From Pseudomonas sp. MUP55 (lineage in GTDB: Bacteria > Pseudomonadota > Gammaproteobacteria > Pseudomonadales > Pseudomonadaceae): a DNA stretch of 64,000 nucleotides. Positions 51,834 through 60,757 of this stretch are shown here, piece by piece. The translations under genes and the position numbers were made by a program. The notes beneath the pieces are model-generated. The model searched no databases and was not told where the DNA came from. It was given only the letters and a program-made list of their open reading frames with translations. Where the stretch lies: positions 1,674,001 to 1,738,000 of the forward strand of contig NZ_CP138214.1 of the NCBI RefSeq assembly GCF_034043515.1. Direction: 5' to 3'. The number at the start of each line of letters is the position of its first letter. The first letter of the stretch is position 1.

Positions 51834-51863
51834 ATTGTAACGGCCAGAGGTGCCGCCTGTCAG
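51834..51863 (-). promoter_or_regulatory. mfd: Sigma-70 promoter of mfd
   Basis: On the minus strand CTGACA (51863-51858) and TACAAT (51839-51834) are 18 bp apart, 37 bp ahead of the mfd GTG. Confidence 0.55.
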
Positions 51864-52083
51864 TTGCTGACTGTGCCTATTACGGTTTGTAGGAAATGTA
51901 GTGGCTAAGACAAACAATCGTTGGTTTTGACTCAATATGTAGTGCCAAAACGCGCGAATGTTTAGGAGGGTTACGGACAAGTTGGCCGCCTCGCCAAACT
52001 AGTGGCCTTCTGGAACCCGCGTGTTTCCTGGGCTGTAGCGTGGTGGTATTTTTTTGCAAGGGCTTTTTGTTGCCTGACGCGCA

Positions 52084-52112
52084 TTGCTCAACCGGCACTC
52101 GGGCGACATAAT
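52084..52112 (+). promoter_or_regulatory. Candidate promoter of the GapB-like gene
   Basis: TTGCTC at 52084-52089 and CATAAT at 52107-52112 are 17 bp apart, about 40 bp before the start codon. The -35 match is weak. Confidence 0.35.
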
Positions 52113-52151
52113 GTAGCCCCTTTTTTCTGCCCCTACATGTGGAAGGTTCCC

Positions 52152-53600
52152 GTGACTCAGAAGCCCGACCAGTGTCTTGGTGAATGGATCGACCGTGAAG
52201 CACTCGCAGAAGCGATGATTCCGCTTATCGGCCAGCTGTACCGCAATAACAATGTGGTGAGCTCGATCTATGGCCGCAGCCTGATCAACCAGTCCGTCAT
52301 CGCGATTCTCAAGGCTCACCGCTTTGCGCGCCATCGCTCTGCCGACGACAGCGAACTCTCCGTCCACGAAACATTCCCACTGCTTAAAGCCATGAGCGAG
52401 CTCAAGCTCGGCGCGGCTTCGGTAGACCTGGGCAAGTTGGCGTACAAATTCCGCAAAGAAGGCGCTGGCCGCAGCGCCGAGCAGTTCGTGCGTGAAGAAA
52501 TGGCCGATGTGGTCGGCCAGCAGAACGCCGCTGCCCGAAAAGGCACTGACGTGGTGCTGTACGGCTTCGGTCGTATCGGCCGTCTGCTGGCTCGCATCCT
52601 GATCGAAAAAACCGGCGGCGGCGACGGCCTGCGCCTGCGGGCCATCGTGGTGCGCAAAGGCGCCGAGAACGACCTGACCAAGCGTGCCAGCCTGCTGCGT
52701 CGCGACTCGGTACACGGTCCGTTCAACGGCACCATCGTCATCGACGAAGAAAACAACACCATCACCGCCAACGGTAACCTGATCCAGGTGATCTACGCGA
52801 AGAACCCGTCCGAGGTGGACTACACCCAGTACGGCATCAAGGACGCCCTGCTGGTGGACAACACCGGCGTATGGCGTGATGCCGAGGGCCTGGGCCAGCA
52901 CCTGGCCTGCCCGGGTGTCGACCGCGTCGTGCTGACCGCGCCTGGCAAGGGCAAGCTCAAGAACATCGTGCACGGTATCAACCACGCCGAAATCACCGCT
53001 GACGACAAGATCGTGTCCGCCGCTTCCTGCACCACCAACGCCATCGTGCCGGTGCTCAAAGCCGTGAATGATAAGTTCGGTATCGTCAATGGCCACGTCG
53101 AAACCGTTCACTCGTACACCAACGACCAGAACCTGATCGACAACTTCCACAAGGGCGACCGCCGTGGTCGCAGTGCCGCGCTGAACATGGTGATCACCGA
53201 GACCGGTGCCGCCACTGCTGCCGCCAAGGCGCTGCCTGAGCTGGCCGGCAAGCTGACCGGTAACGCGATCCGTGTGCCGACGCCAAACGTGTCGATGGCC
53301 ATTCTCAACCTGAACCTTGAAAAAGCCGCCACCCGTGAAGAGATGAACGAGTACCTGCGCTACATGGCGCTGCACTCCGATCTGCACAAGCAGATCGACT
53401 TCGTCAATTCGCAGGAAGTGGTGTCCACCGACTTCGTCGGCTCGCGCCACGCCGGTGTGGTGGACGCCGAAGCGACCATCAGCCAGGACAACCGCGTTGT
53501 GCTGTACGTGTGGTACGACAACGAGTTCGGCTACAGCTGCCAGGTGGTTCGCGTGATGGAAGACATGGCTGGGGTCAACCCGCCGGCGTTTCCGCGCTAA
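52152..53600 (+). CDS. Glyceraldehyde-3-phosphate dehydrogenase-like protein with N-terminal extension
   Basis: A 482-residue protein. The last ~340 residues are a GAPDH: the NAD-binding GFGRIGRLLARIL begins near residue 138, the catalytic Cys is in SAASCTTNA near residue 296, and WYDNEFGYS is near the end. The first ~130 residues form an extra helical domain not found in ordinary GapA. Pseudomonas and relatives have such a long enzyme next to mfd; it is thought to favour the gluconeogenic direction. The GTG at 52152 follows GGAAGGTTCCC; an ATG at 52137 would add five residues. Confidence 0.9.
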   Translation: MTQKPDQCLGEWIDREALAEAMIPLIGQLYRNNNVVSSIYGRSLINQSVIAILKAHRFARHRSADDSELSVHETFPLLKAMSELKLGAASVDLGKLAYKFRKEGAGRSAEQFVREEMADVVGQQNAAARKGTDVVLYGFGRIGRLLARILIEKTGGGDGLRLRAIVVRKGAENDLTKRASLLRRDSVHGPFNGTIVIDEENNTITANGNLIQVIYAKNPSEVDYTQYGIKDALLVDNTGVWRDAEGLGQHLACPGVDRVVLTAPGKGKLKNIVHGINHAEITADDKIVSAASCTTNAIVPVLKAVNDKFGIVNGHVETVHSYTNDQNLIDNFHKGDRRGRSAALNMVITETGAATAAAKALPELAGKLTGNAIRVPTPNVSMAILNLNLEKAATREEMNEYLRYMALHSDLHKQIDFVNSQEVVSTDFVGSRHAGVVDAEATISQDNRVVLYVWYDNEFGYSCQVVRVMEDMAGVNPPAFPR

Positions 53601-53616
53601 GCATCAGCAGTAAATG

Positions 53617-53646
53617 AAAAAGCCCCGACTGGTTCGGGGCTTTTTT
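53617..53646 (+). terminator. Intrinsic terminator of the GapB-like gene
   Basis: AAAAAGCCCCGA and TCGGGGCTTTTT pair perfectly over 12 bp around CTGGT. T and A tracts on the two sides make it potentially bidirectional. Confidence 0.9.
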
Positions 53647-53677
53647 ATGCTTGGGGTTTGTGCTGTGGCTGAAGGCC

Positions 53678-53754
53678 CTATCGGGGGCAAGCCCCCTCCC
53701 ACCTTTGAATGTGTTCACAGATCAAAATGTGGGAGGGGGCTTGCCCCCGATGAG
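53678..53754. repeat. Outward-facing REP pair A9
   Basis: The arm order is reversed compared with the other copies: ATCGGGGGCAAGCCCCCTCC comes first and GGAGGGGGCTTGCCCCCGAT second, separated by about 25 bp. It lies between the dehydrogenase terminator and the end of the chalcone isomerase-like gene. Confidence 0.88.
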
Positions 53755-53769
53755 GGTGGTGCAGTCGAC

Positions 53770-54303
53770 TCACTTCAGCAGCTTGCCACGCAACTCATCC
53801 GACAACCCCTTGGGCCCCAACCAGATACCCAGATAAGCACGCGCCAGTGCGTCGTTGCGACTGCTGAACACCACCTGCCCATTGATCTGCAAATTCAAGC
53901 CCCGGCCCGGCCGAAAATCCAGCGCATAGCGATCGCCACTGCGGATGTTGCGAAAGCTGGCGTGCAGCTGCTCCAGTTCCTGCTTCAATTCGGCGCTGGC
54001 CTGCTGGCGCTCCAGGGTGGTGTTGGCGGCCTTGATCACGTCATTACGGTCTATGTCGCGAAAGTAATACAGCTCAAGTCGCAGCGCCTGCTGCTGGTCC
54101 CAGGCCTGCTTCGCTGGGGTGGCGGCTGGCGCATACAGCGCAGCGGCGTACACATCCGCCCAAAGATAAGTGAGCACTGCCTGATTTTTCAGGGTCAATT
54201 CCTGAGACTGTCTGGGGAAGTTGGCCTGCTTGAGTCGGTCCGCATCGCTGGCGTGCGCGGTGATCGACAGCAACAGCATCAAACAGATAAAGAGTTGTCG
54301 CAT
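53770..54303 (-). CDS. Chalcone isomerase-like fold secreted protein
   Basis: A 177-residue protein with a signal peptide (LFICLMLLLSITAHA) and a mature part matching the chalcone isomerase-like family of bacteria. Typical segments are LTYLWADVYAAALYAP, LELYYFRDIDRNDVIKAA and a final ARAYLGIWLGPKGLSDELR. Bacterial members are not flavonoid enzymes as far as is known and may bind fatty acids or other lipids. It is divergent from sthA. Confidence 0.82.
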   Translation of the reverse strand: MRQLFICLMLLLSITAHASDADRLKQANFPRQSQELTLKNQAVLTYLWADVYAAALYAPAATPAKQAWDQQQALRLELYYFRDIDRNDVIKAANTTLERQQASAELKQELEQLHASFRNIRSGDRYALDFRPGRGLNLQINGQVVFSSRNDALARAYLGIWLGPKGLSDELRGKLLK

Positions 54304-54518
54304 AATGGCTCATCCTGAAATCGGCGCTGATTTGCGTGCTGTTAGTATGGCAAGACTGGCCTGCGACGCGACCAAGGGTTAATGTGCGCGGCGTTGAGGC
54401 TTATATAGACTGTGCCCCGGTTCACACACTTGAGCCAAATTGTCCTTCATGCCCGCTGGCCGCGGCATGATTTAGCCCGGCGTCCAACCGTACGCCTGGC
54501 CTGTTCTGAGGAGTACGC

Positions 54519-55913
54519 ATGGCTGTCTACAACTATGACGTGGTGGTACTGGGTTCCGGCCCGGCTGGAGAAGGCGCGGCGATGAACGCTGCAAAGGCAG
54601 GGCGCAAGGTGGCGATGGTCGATAGCCGTCGCCAGGTCGGCGGTAACTGCACCCACCTGGGTACCATCCCGTCCAAGGCGTTGCGTCACTCCGTGCGCCA
54701 GATCATGCAATTCAACACCAACCCGATGTTTCGGGCCATTGGCGAGCCGCGCTGGTTCTCGTTTCCGGACGTGTTGAAGAGTGCTGAAAAGGTCATCTCC
54801 AAGCAAGTCGCTTCGCGTACCGGCTACTACGCCCGTAACCGCGTCGACCTGTTCTTCGGCACCGGCAGCTTCGCCGACGAGCAAACCGTCGAAGTGGTCT
54901 GCGCCAACGGCGTGGTCGAGAAACTGGTGGCCAAGCACATCATCATCGCCACCGGTTCGCGCCCGTATCGCCCGGCGGATATCGATTTCCACCACCCGCG
55001 TATCTACGATAGCGACACCATCCTGAGCCTGGGCCACACCCCGCGCAAACTGATCATCTACGGCGCCGGCGTGATCGGTTGCGAATACGCGTCGATCTTC
55101 AGTGGCCTGGGTGTACTGGTGGAGCTGGTGGACAACCGTGACCAGTTGCTGAGCTTCCTCGACTCGGAAATCTCCCAGGCGTTGAGCTACCACTTCAGCA
55201 ATAACAACATCACCGTGCGCCACAACGAAGAGTATGAGCGCGTCGAAGGCTTGGACAATGGTGTGATCCTGCACCTCAAATCCGGCAAGAAGATCAAGGC
55301 CGACGCCTTGCTGTGGTGCAACGGGCGCACCGGCAACACCGACAAGCTGGGCATGGAAAACATCGGGGTCAAGGTCAACAGCCGTGGCCAGATCGAAGTG
55401 GACGAGAACTACCGCACCTGCGTGCCGAACATCTACGGCGCCGGTGACGTGATCGGCTGGCCAAGCCTGGCCAGCGCCGCCCATGACCAGGGCCGCTCAG
55501 CCGCCGGCAGCATTGTCGACAACGGCAGCTGGCGCTACGTGAACGACGTGCCGACCGGGATCTACACCATTCCCGAGATCAGCTCGATCGGCAAGAACGA
55601 GCATGAACTGACCAAGGCCAAGGTGCCTTACGAAGTGGGCAAGGCGTTCTTCAAGAGCATGGCGCGTGCGCAGATCGCCGGTGAGCCGCAAGGCATGCTG
55701 AAGATCCTGTTCCACCGCGAAACCCTGGAAGTGCTCGGTGTGCATTGCTTCGGCTATCAGGCTTCGGAAATCGTGCACATCGGCCAGGCGATCATGAATC
55801 AGCCGGGTGAGCAAAATACCCTGAAGTATTTCGTGAACACCACGTTCAACTACCCGACCATGGCGGAAGCCTATCGGGTAGCGGCCTACGACGGCCTCAA
55901 CCGGCTTTTTTGA
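54519..55913 (+). CDS. sthA: Soluble pyridine nucleotide transhydrogenase
   Basis: A 464-residue FAD enzyme that passes hydride between NADPH and NAD. It has the FAD motif [13 protein letters not shown] near residue 8 and the NAD(P) motif [13 protein letters not shown] near 180. At the place of the redox disulfide of lipoamide dehydrogenase it reads [15 protein letters not shown], so the second Cys is replaced by Thr, a known mark of SthA. GAGGAGTACGC precedes the ATG. Its end is convergent with the phosphodiesterase gene. Confidence 0.95.
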   Translation: MAVYNYDVVVLGSGPAGEGAAMNAAKAGRKVAMVDSRRQVGGNCTHLGTIPSKALRHSVRQIMQFNTNPMFRAIGEPRWFSFPDVLKSAEKVISKQVASRTGYYARNRVDLFFGTGSFADEQTVEVVCANGVVEKLVAKHIIIATGSRPYRPADIDFHHPRIYDSDTILSLGHTPRKLIIYGAGVIGCEYASIFSGLGVLVELVDNRDQLLSFLDSEISQALSYHFSNNNITVRHNEEYERVEGLDNGVILHLKSGKKIKADALLWCNGRTGNTDKLGMENIGVKVNSRGQIEVDENYRTCVPNIYGAGDVIGWPSLASAAHDQGRSAAGSIVDNGSWRYVNDVPTGIYTIPEISSIGKNEHELTKAKVPYEVGKAFFKSMARAQIAGEPQGMLKILFHRETLEVLGVHCFGYQASEIVHIGQAIMNQPGEQNTLKYFVNTTFNYPTMAEAYRVAAYDGLNRLF

Positions 55914-55919
55914 GCGGCT

Positions 55920-55944
55920 CCGGCCGGTGGCCTGAGCCGGCCGG
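55920..55944. other. GC-rich hairpin between sthA and the phosphodiesterase gene
   Basis: CCGGCCGG occurs twice, 9 bases apart, and is self-complementary, giving an 8-bp stem between convergent stops. No T run follows on either strand, so it is not a textbook terminator but could protect 3' ends. Confidence 0.4.
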
Positions 55945-55955
55945 GGAGACCGATT

Positions 55956-56678
55956 TCAGTAATTCCCGAGGGTGGCAGTGGCCAAACCGGGAAAGTCTGT
56001 AATCAGGCTATCTACGCCGAAGTCGGCGAGCCTGCGCATCAGCGCGGGTTCGTTGACCGTCCACACCGACACGTGCAGGCCCTGGCGCTGGGCTTTCTCC
56101 AGACGCTCAGGGGTGCACAGCGTCCAGTTCAAGGCCAGGAATTCACAGCCGTAGTTCTGCGCGACCTTCAACGGGTCGAGCCAGGCGTACTCGGCCACCA
56201 GCCCGCGTGACAGGTCTGGCGTGAGTTCAACCGCCGCTTTCAGGACTTCCCGCGAACTTGAGGTCACCGTGACCTTGTCCATCAGGCCATAACGCACGGC
56301 CATCTCGCGGATCGCCAGCACCGTTGTGGCGGCGCGGGTGCGCGAAGCACTTTTGACTTCCAGCTGCCAGTGATCAAAGTCGCATTTTTCGAACAGCTCT
56401 TCCAGGCGCGGGATCGGGCAGGGGCTGACCCAGCCTGGGCCGCCTTTGCGCGCGTCCATCTTCACCAGGTCCGCCGCCGAGTACTCGACGACCTTGCCGC
56501 GCCGGTCAGTGGTGCGCTTGAGGGTAGGGTCATGAATGACCATCAGCTCGCCGTCCATGGACAGGTGCAGGTCCAGTTCGCAACGGCGCACGCCGTGTTT
56601 GAGGCATTCCTGAAAGCTGGTCAGGGTATTTTCCGGTGCTTCGCCTTTGGCACCGCGATGGCCGTAAATCAGGGTCAC
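55956..56678 (-). CDS. Glycerophosphodiester phosphodiesterase
   Basis: A 240-residue cytoplasmic TIM-barrel enzyme that splits glycerophosphodiesters to glycerol-3-phosphate and an alcohol. The family residues are in YGHRGAKGEAPENT (His-Arg and Glu-Asn), CELDLHLSMDG and VIHDPTLKRTT near residues 6-55. It lacks a signal peptide, so it is closer to UgpQ than to periplasmic GlpQ. It follows the PilZ gene by 44 nt on the same strand. Confidence 0.9.
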   Translation of the reverse strand: MTLIYGHRGAKGEAPENTLTSFQECLKHGVRRCELDLHLSMDGELMVIHDPTLKRTTDRRGKVVEYSAADLVKMDARKGGPGWVSPCPIPRLEELFEKCDFDHWQLEVKSASRTRAATTVLAIREMAVRYGLMDKVTVTSSSREVLKAAVELTPDLSRGLVAEYAWLDPLKVAQNYGCEFLALNWTLCTPERLEKAQRQGLHVSVWTVNEPALMRRLADFGVDSLITDFPGLATATLGNY

Positions 56679-56722
56679 AGTTGCTCCTTTGCGCCAGGAT
56701 GGCTGGCGTCGTGAATACGCAT

Positions 56723-57301
56723 TCAGAGATCGTCGCTTTGTTCTCGTGCCAGGCGGCGTTCCTGGGCCTGTTTCTGCAGGATGTAGCGCGCCAGCAGCTG
56801 GCGTTGGGCATCGGTCATGAATTCGAATTCGGTGCCCACGTCAAAGCCGTCGCCCTCGGGGTCGCAATGGGTGACCCGCGCCCGCAGCAGCAGGCCGAGT
56901 GCCTGGGGCATCAGCACCAGTTTGACCGCCAGGTGCGTGTCGGGGGCCAGCGGCGCAGGGTGGTGGAAGTCGATGCCGCCTTCGGACAGGATCACCGGCT
57001 GCGGCGCGCCGACTTCGCTGAGCAGCCCGCGCGCCATGACCTGGCTGAGCAGGTCCAGGCGTTTGTTCTGCACTTTGAGGAACGCTGCCAGGCTGCGGTC
57101 TTTTTCGTTGATCTGGCGCAGCAGGTGCTGGGCTTCGAATTCGCTCAGGTGCAATTCACTGAGCAGATTGAACAGCGGCGAATCATCCAGCAACACTTCC
57201 TTGCTCGCCGCATCGGGGGCCGAGAGGCTTTTGATTTGGAGTGCGATCATGTCGTCGATACGGTAGTATTCGCGGCGCTCTTCTTCATCTAATGTCGACA
57301 T
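56723..57301 (-). CDS. PilZ domain protein
   Basis: A 192-residue protein. The N-terminal part has EERREYYRIDDMIAL, the short RxxxR-like opening seen in PilZ proteins, then a helical middle. The C-terminal ~90 residues resemble a PilZ barrel with HLAVKLVLMPQALGLLLRARVTHCD and a final FMTDAQRQLLARYIL. Whether it binds cyclic di-GMP depends on the RxxxR and D/NxSxxG motifs, and the second is not clear here. The ATG at 57301 is used instead of the upstream ATG at 57427, which overlaps the start of lolC. Confidence 0.78.
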   Translation of the reverse strand: MSTLDEEERREYYRIDDMIALQIKSLSAPDAASKEVLLDDSPLFNLLSELHLSEFEAQHLLRQINEKDRSLAAFLKVQNKRLDLLSQVMARGLLSEVGAPQPVILSEGGIDFHHPAPLAPDTHLAVKLVLMPQALGLLLRARVTHCDPEGDGFDVGTEFEFMTDAQRQLLARYILQKQAQERRLAREQSDDL

Positions 57302-57395
57302 GGCGAACCCCAGGTAACGGTAATGGTCTGAGTGTAAAGCTGCTGACCAGACCCCGCCACCGGGACGTCTTCTTTTCCTCCGAACAAGCCCCGAC

Positions 57396-58646
57396 ATGTT
57401 CAGACCTCTCTTCGTATTTATCGGCACGCGTTATACCCGTGCAAAGCGTCGCAATCATTTTGTGTCGTTCATTTCCCTGACCTCGATGATCGGTCTCGCC
57501 CTGGGCGTGGTCGTGATGATTGTGGTGCTGTCGGTGATGAACGGCTTCGATCATGAGATGCGCACCCGCGTGCTGGGCATGGTGCCCCACGCGACCATCG
57601 AGGGCGATGCGCCCATCAGCGACTGGCAAAGCCTGGCCGACAAGGTCAGGCAGAACCCCAAGGTGGTGGCCGTTGCGCCGTTTACCCAGATGCAGGGGTT
57701 GCTGACCAACGACGGCAAGGTGCAGAAAATCCTGCTCAATGCGGTCGACCCGGCCCAGGAGCGCAACGTCTCGATCATCGACAAGTTCATGCTGCAGGGC
57801 AAACTCGACGCGTTGGCGCCCGGGAGTTTCGGCATCATCATCGGCGACAAGGCCGCGGCCAAGCTCGGTGTGAGTGTCGGCGACAAGCTGACCTTCGTCG
57901 CGCCGGAGGTCACCGTGACCCCGGCCGGCATGTTCCCGCGCATGAAGCGGTTTACCGTGGTCGGCACCTTCCATGTCGGCGCCGGCGAGATCGACGGCTA
58001 CCTCGGCTTGACCAACCTCACTGACCTGGCGCGCCTGCATCGCTGGCAGCCGGACCAGGTGCAGGGCCTGCGCCTGAAGTTCAACGACCTGTTCGACGCC
58101 CCGCGCGGCGCCTGGGAAATCGCCCAGCACCTGGGCGAATCGCAGTATTACGCCCGCGACTGGACCCGAACCCACGGCAACCTGTACCAGGCCATTCGCA
58201 TGGAAAAAGCCATGATCGGCCTGCTGTTGCTGCTGATCGTCGCCGTAGCCGCCTTCAACATCATTTCCACCCTGGTGATGGTGGTGAACGACAAGAAGGG
58301 CGACATCGCCATCCTGCGCACCCTTGGCGCCACGCCGGGGCAGATCATGGCGATCTTCATGGTGCAGGGCACGGTGATCGGCGTGGTTGGCACCCTGATC
58401 GGCACCGCCGTGGGGATCCTGGCCGCACTGAATGTCAGCGCCGCCATCGCCGCGCTGGAAAACGTGCTCGGCCACAAATTCCTCAACGCCGACGTCTACT
58501 TCATCGACTACTTGCCGTCCCAGGTTCAGGCCCAGGACGTGCTGATGGTGGGCGGCGCCGCGTTGGTCCTGAGTTTCCTTGCCACCCTGTATCCAGCCTG
58601 GCGCGCGGCACGCACCCAGCCAGCACAGGCATTACGTTATGAGTGA
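57396..58646 (+). CDS. lolC: Lipoprotein-releasing ABC transporter permease LolC
   Basis: A 416-residue inner membrane permease of the LolCDE complex, which extracts outer-membrane lipoproteins and passes them to LolA. One helix (~25-45) precedes a large periplasmic domain, then three helices lie from ~270 to the end. The family start [27 protein letters not shown] and the end [18 protein letters not shown] are present. It overlaps lolD by 8 bp. Confidence 0.93.
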   Translation: MFRPLFVFIGTRYTRAKRRNHFVSFISLTSMIGLALGVVVMIVVLSVMNGFDHEMRTRVLGMVPHATIEGDAPISDWQSLADKVRQNPKVVAVAPFTQMQGLLTNDGKVQKILLNAVDPAQERNVSIIDKFMLQGKLDALAPGSFGIIIGDKAAAKLGVSVGDKLTFVAPEVTVTPAGMFPRMKRFTVVGTFHVGAGEIDGYLGLTNLTDLARLHRWQPDQVQGLRLKFNDLFDAPRGAWEIAQHLGESQYYARDWTRTHGNLYQAIRMEKAMIGLLLLLIVAVAAFNIISTLVMVVNDKKGDIAILRTLGATPGQIMAIFMVQGTVIGVVGTLIGTAVGILAALNVSAAIAALENVLGHKFLNADVYFIDYLPSQVQAQDVLMVGGAALVLSFLATLYPAWRAARTQPAQALRYE

Positions 58647-59337
58647 ATCGGGCATGAGTGAAAAAGCAATCCTGAGCTGCCGCAACCTGGGCAAATCCTA
58701 TGAGGAAGGCCCGGAATCCGTGGTGGTGCTGGCCAACCTGCAACTTGAGCTGCACCCCGGCGAGCGCGTGGCGATCGTCGGCAGTTCCGGTTCCGGCAAA
58801 AGTACCTTGCTCAACCTGTTGGGCGGCCTCGATACGCCGTCCCAGGGCAGTGTGTGGTTGGCCGGTGAAGAACTGTCGGCCTTGAATGAAAAGGCCCGCG
58901 GCCAGTTGCGCAACCGTTCGCTGGGTTTTGTGTACCAATTCCACCACCTGTTGCCGGAATTCACCGCCCTGGAGAACGTGTGCATGCCGCTGTTGATCGG
59001 CAAGACCGCCATTGCAGAAGCGCGCCAGCGGGCCACGGCCTTGCTGGAACGCGTCGGCCTGGGCCATCGCCTGGAGCACAAACCGGCCGAGCTGTCCGGT
59101 GGCGAGCGTCAGCGCGTGGCAATCGCCCGTGCCTTGGTGAACAACCCGGGCCTGGTGATGCTCGATGAGCCCACCGGCAACCTGGACTCGCACACGGCCC
59201 AGGGCATCAAGGACTTGATGCTGGAGCTGAGCACCCAGATGCGCACCGCGTTCCTGGTGGTGACCCATGACATGAGCATGGCCCGTCAGATGGACCGTGT
59301 ACTGCATCTGCAGGAAGGTCATCTGGTCGCTATCTGA
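58639..59337 (+). CDS. lolD: Lipoprotein-releasing ABC transporter ATPase LolD
   Basis: A 232-residue ATPase with Walker A GSSGSGKS near residue 49, the LolD motif in [10 protein letters not shown], the signature LSGGERQR near 153 and Walker [13 protein letters not shown] near 172. The start overlaps the lolC stop by 8 bp; an alternative ATG at 58654 is close by. A terminator-like hairpin separates it from lolE. Confidence 0.93.
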   Translation: MSESGMSEKAILSCRNLGKSYEEGPESVVVLANLQLELHPGERVAIVGSSGSGKSTLLNLLGGLDTPSQGSVWLAGEELSALNEKARGQLRNRSLGFVYQFHHLLPEFTALENVCMPLLIGKTAIAEARQRATALLERVGLGHRLEHKPAELSGGERQRVAIARALVNNPGLVMLDEPTGNLDSHTAQGIKDLMLELSTQMRTAFLVVTHDMSMARQMDRVLHLQEGHLVAI

Positions 59338-59345
59338 CCTGTTGC

Positions 59346-59381
59346 AAGCCCGTGTTCTGAAACCGGGCTTTTTCATTTTTT
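59346..59381 (+). terminator. Terminator-like hairpin between lolD and lolE
   Basis: AAGCCCG and CGGGCTT form a 7-bp stem with an 11-base loop, followed by TTTTTCATTTTTT. It is inside the lol operon, 17 bp before the lolE ATG. Confidence 0.65.
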
Positions 59382-59397
59382 CAGGCGGTGCAAGCGA

Positions 59398-60642
59398 ATG
59401 TTCAGACCGTTATCGATTTTCATCGGCACGCGCTATACCCGCGCCAAGCGCCGCAACCGTTTTGTCTCGTTTATTTCGATGACCTCGATGATCGGCCTCG
59501 CCCTGGGCGTGTTGGCGATGATCGTGGTGCTCTCGGTGATGAACGGCTTTCAGCGTGAAATGAGCTCGCGCATCCTGGGCATGGTGCCCCACGCCACCAT
59601 CGTGGGCGTGAACCCGATTGACGACTGGCAACCGGTGGCCGCCGCTGCACTGAAGAACCCGCAAGTCACCGCGGCGGTGCCCTTCACACAGATGGACGGT
59701 ATGTTCTCCTACAAGGGCGCGATGCAGCCGATCGAGATCAGCGGCGTCGACCCGGCCCAGGAAGGCAAGGTGTCGATCGTCGCCCAGCATATCGTGCGCG
59801 GCAAACTGGAAGACTTGAAAGCCGGCGAATTCGGCGTGGTGATCGGCGACATCACCGCGCGTCGTTTCCGCCTGAACGTGGGCGACAAACTGACGTTGAT
59901 CGTGCCGGAAGTCAGCACCGCGCCGGGGGGCATCACCCCGCGCATGCAGCGCTTGAACGTGGTGGGTATCTTCAAGGTGGGCGCCGAGCTGGACGGCTCC
60001 ATGGCGTTGATCAACAGAGCTGACGCGGCTGAGATACAGCACTGGCAACCGAACCAGGTACAAAGCGTGCGCCTGGCGGTAACGGATCTGTACGCGGCGC
60101 CCAAGGTTTCGGCGGACGTCGCTGCCAGCCTCGGCGCCGGGTATAAGGCGGATGACTGGACCCACACCCAGGGCAGCCTGTTCAGCGCCATGAAGATGGA
60201 AAAGACCATGATCGGCCTGTTGCTGCTGATGATCGTCGCCGTGGCCGCGTTCAACATCATCGCCACCCTGATCATGGTGGTGAACGACAAGGGCGCGGAC
60301 ATCGCGATCCTGCGCACCATCGGCGCCACGCCGCGCCAGATCATGGCGATCTTCATGGTGCAGGGCACGGTGATCGGCGTGGTCGGCACCTTGATCGGCG
60401 GCGTGCTGGGCGTGATTGCGGCGCTGAACGTGAGTGAACTGGTGGGCTGGCTGGAGCGGGTGAGCGGGCAGCATATCTTCAGTTCGGATGTGTACTTTGT
60501 CAGCAACCTGCCTTCGGAATTGCAAGGCGGTGACGTGCTGCTGATTTGCTCGGCGGGGTTTGTGTTGAGCTTTCTGGCGACGATTTACCCGGCGTATCGG
60601 GCGGCGAAGATTGAGCCGGCGCATGCGTTGAGATATTCGTAA
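59398..60642 (+). CDS. lolE: Lipoprotein-releasing ABC transporter permease LolE
   Basis: A 414-residue paralogue of LolC with the same arrangement: one helix, a periplasmic domain of ~220 residues and three C-terminal helices. It begins [25 protein letters not shown] and ends YPAYRAAKIEPAHALRYS. The order lolC-lolD-lolE is the usual one. The permeases share long matching segments near both ends, for example the [17 protein letters not shown] region, and differ most in the periplasmic part that handles lipoprotein or LolA. It is assigned LolE by order. Confidence 0.92.
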   Translation: MFRPLSIFIGTRYTRAKRRNRFVSFISMTSMIGLALGVLAMIVVLSVMNGFQREMSSRILGMVPHATIVGVNPIDDWQPVAAAALKNPQVTAAVPFTQMDGMFSYKGAMQPIEISGVDPAQEGKVSIVAQHIVRGKLEDLKAGEFGVVIGDITARRFRLNVGDKLTLIVPEVSTAPGGITPRMQRLNVVGIFKVGAELDGSMALINRADAAEIQHWQPNQVQSVRLAVTDLYAAPKVSADVAASLGAGYKADDWTHTQGSLFSAMKMEKTMIGLLLLMIVAVAAFNIIATLIMVVNDKGADIAILRTIGATPRQIMAIFMVQGTVIGVVGTLIGGVLGVIAALNVSELVGWLERVSGQHIFSSDVYFVSNLPSELQGGDVLLICSAGFVLSFLATIYPAYRAAKIEPAHALRYS

Positions 60643-60653
60643 TAGTTGAGACC

Positions 60654-60740
60654 GCTATCGGGGGCAAGCCCCCTCCCACAGTGGCCCTCATTTACAGGAA
60701 GAATGAGGTCAATATGTGGGAGGGGGCTTGCCCCCGATAG
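60654..60740. repeat. Outward-facing REP pair A10
   Basis: The CTATCGGGGGCAAGCCCCCT arm comes first and the GTGGGAGGGGGCTTGCCCCC arm second, as in A9, about 35 bp apart. It begins 12 nt after the lolE stop. Confidence 0.88.
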
Positions 60741-60757
60741 GGCCGGCCCAGCCAGCA

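Larger units (their letters stand above)
51797..52151. other. mfd-gap divergent intergenic region
   Basis: About 355 bp without a gene between the divergent starts of mfd and the GapB-like gene. It holds the mfd promoter (51834-51863) and a weaker candidate for the dehydrogenase. The central part (about 51880-51960) is clearly more AT-rich than the flanks. No repeat or RNA gene is evident. Confidence 0.5.

Noticed and set aside
51911..51924. Single PsrA-like site CAAAC-AATC-GTTGG between mfd and the GapB-like gene
   Set aside because: One 9-of-10 match is expected several times by chance in 64 kb, and there is no second overlapping site as at psrA and fadB.
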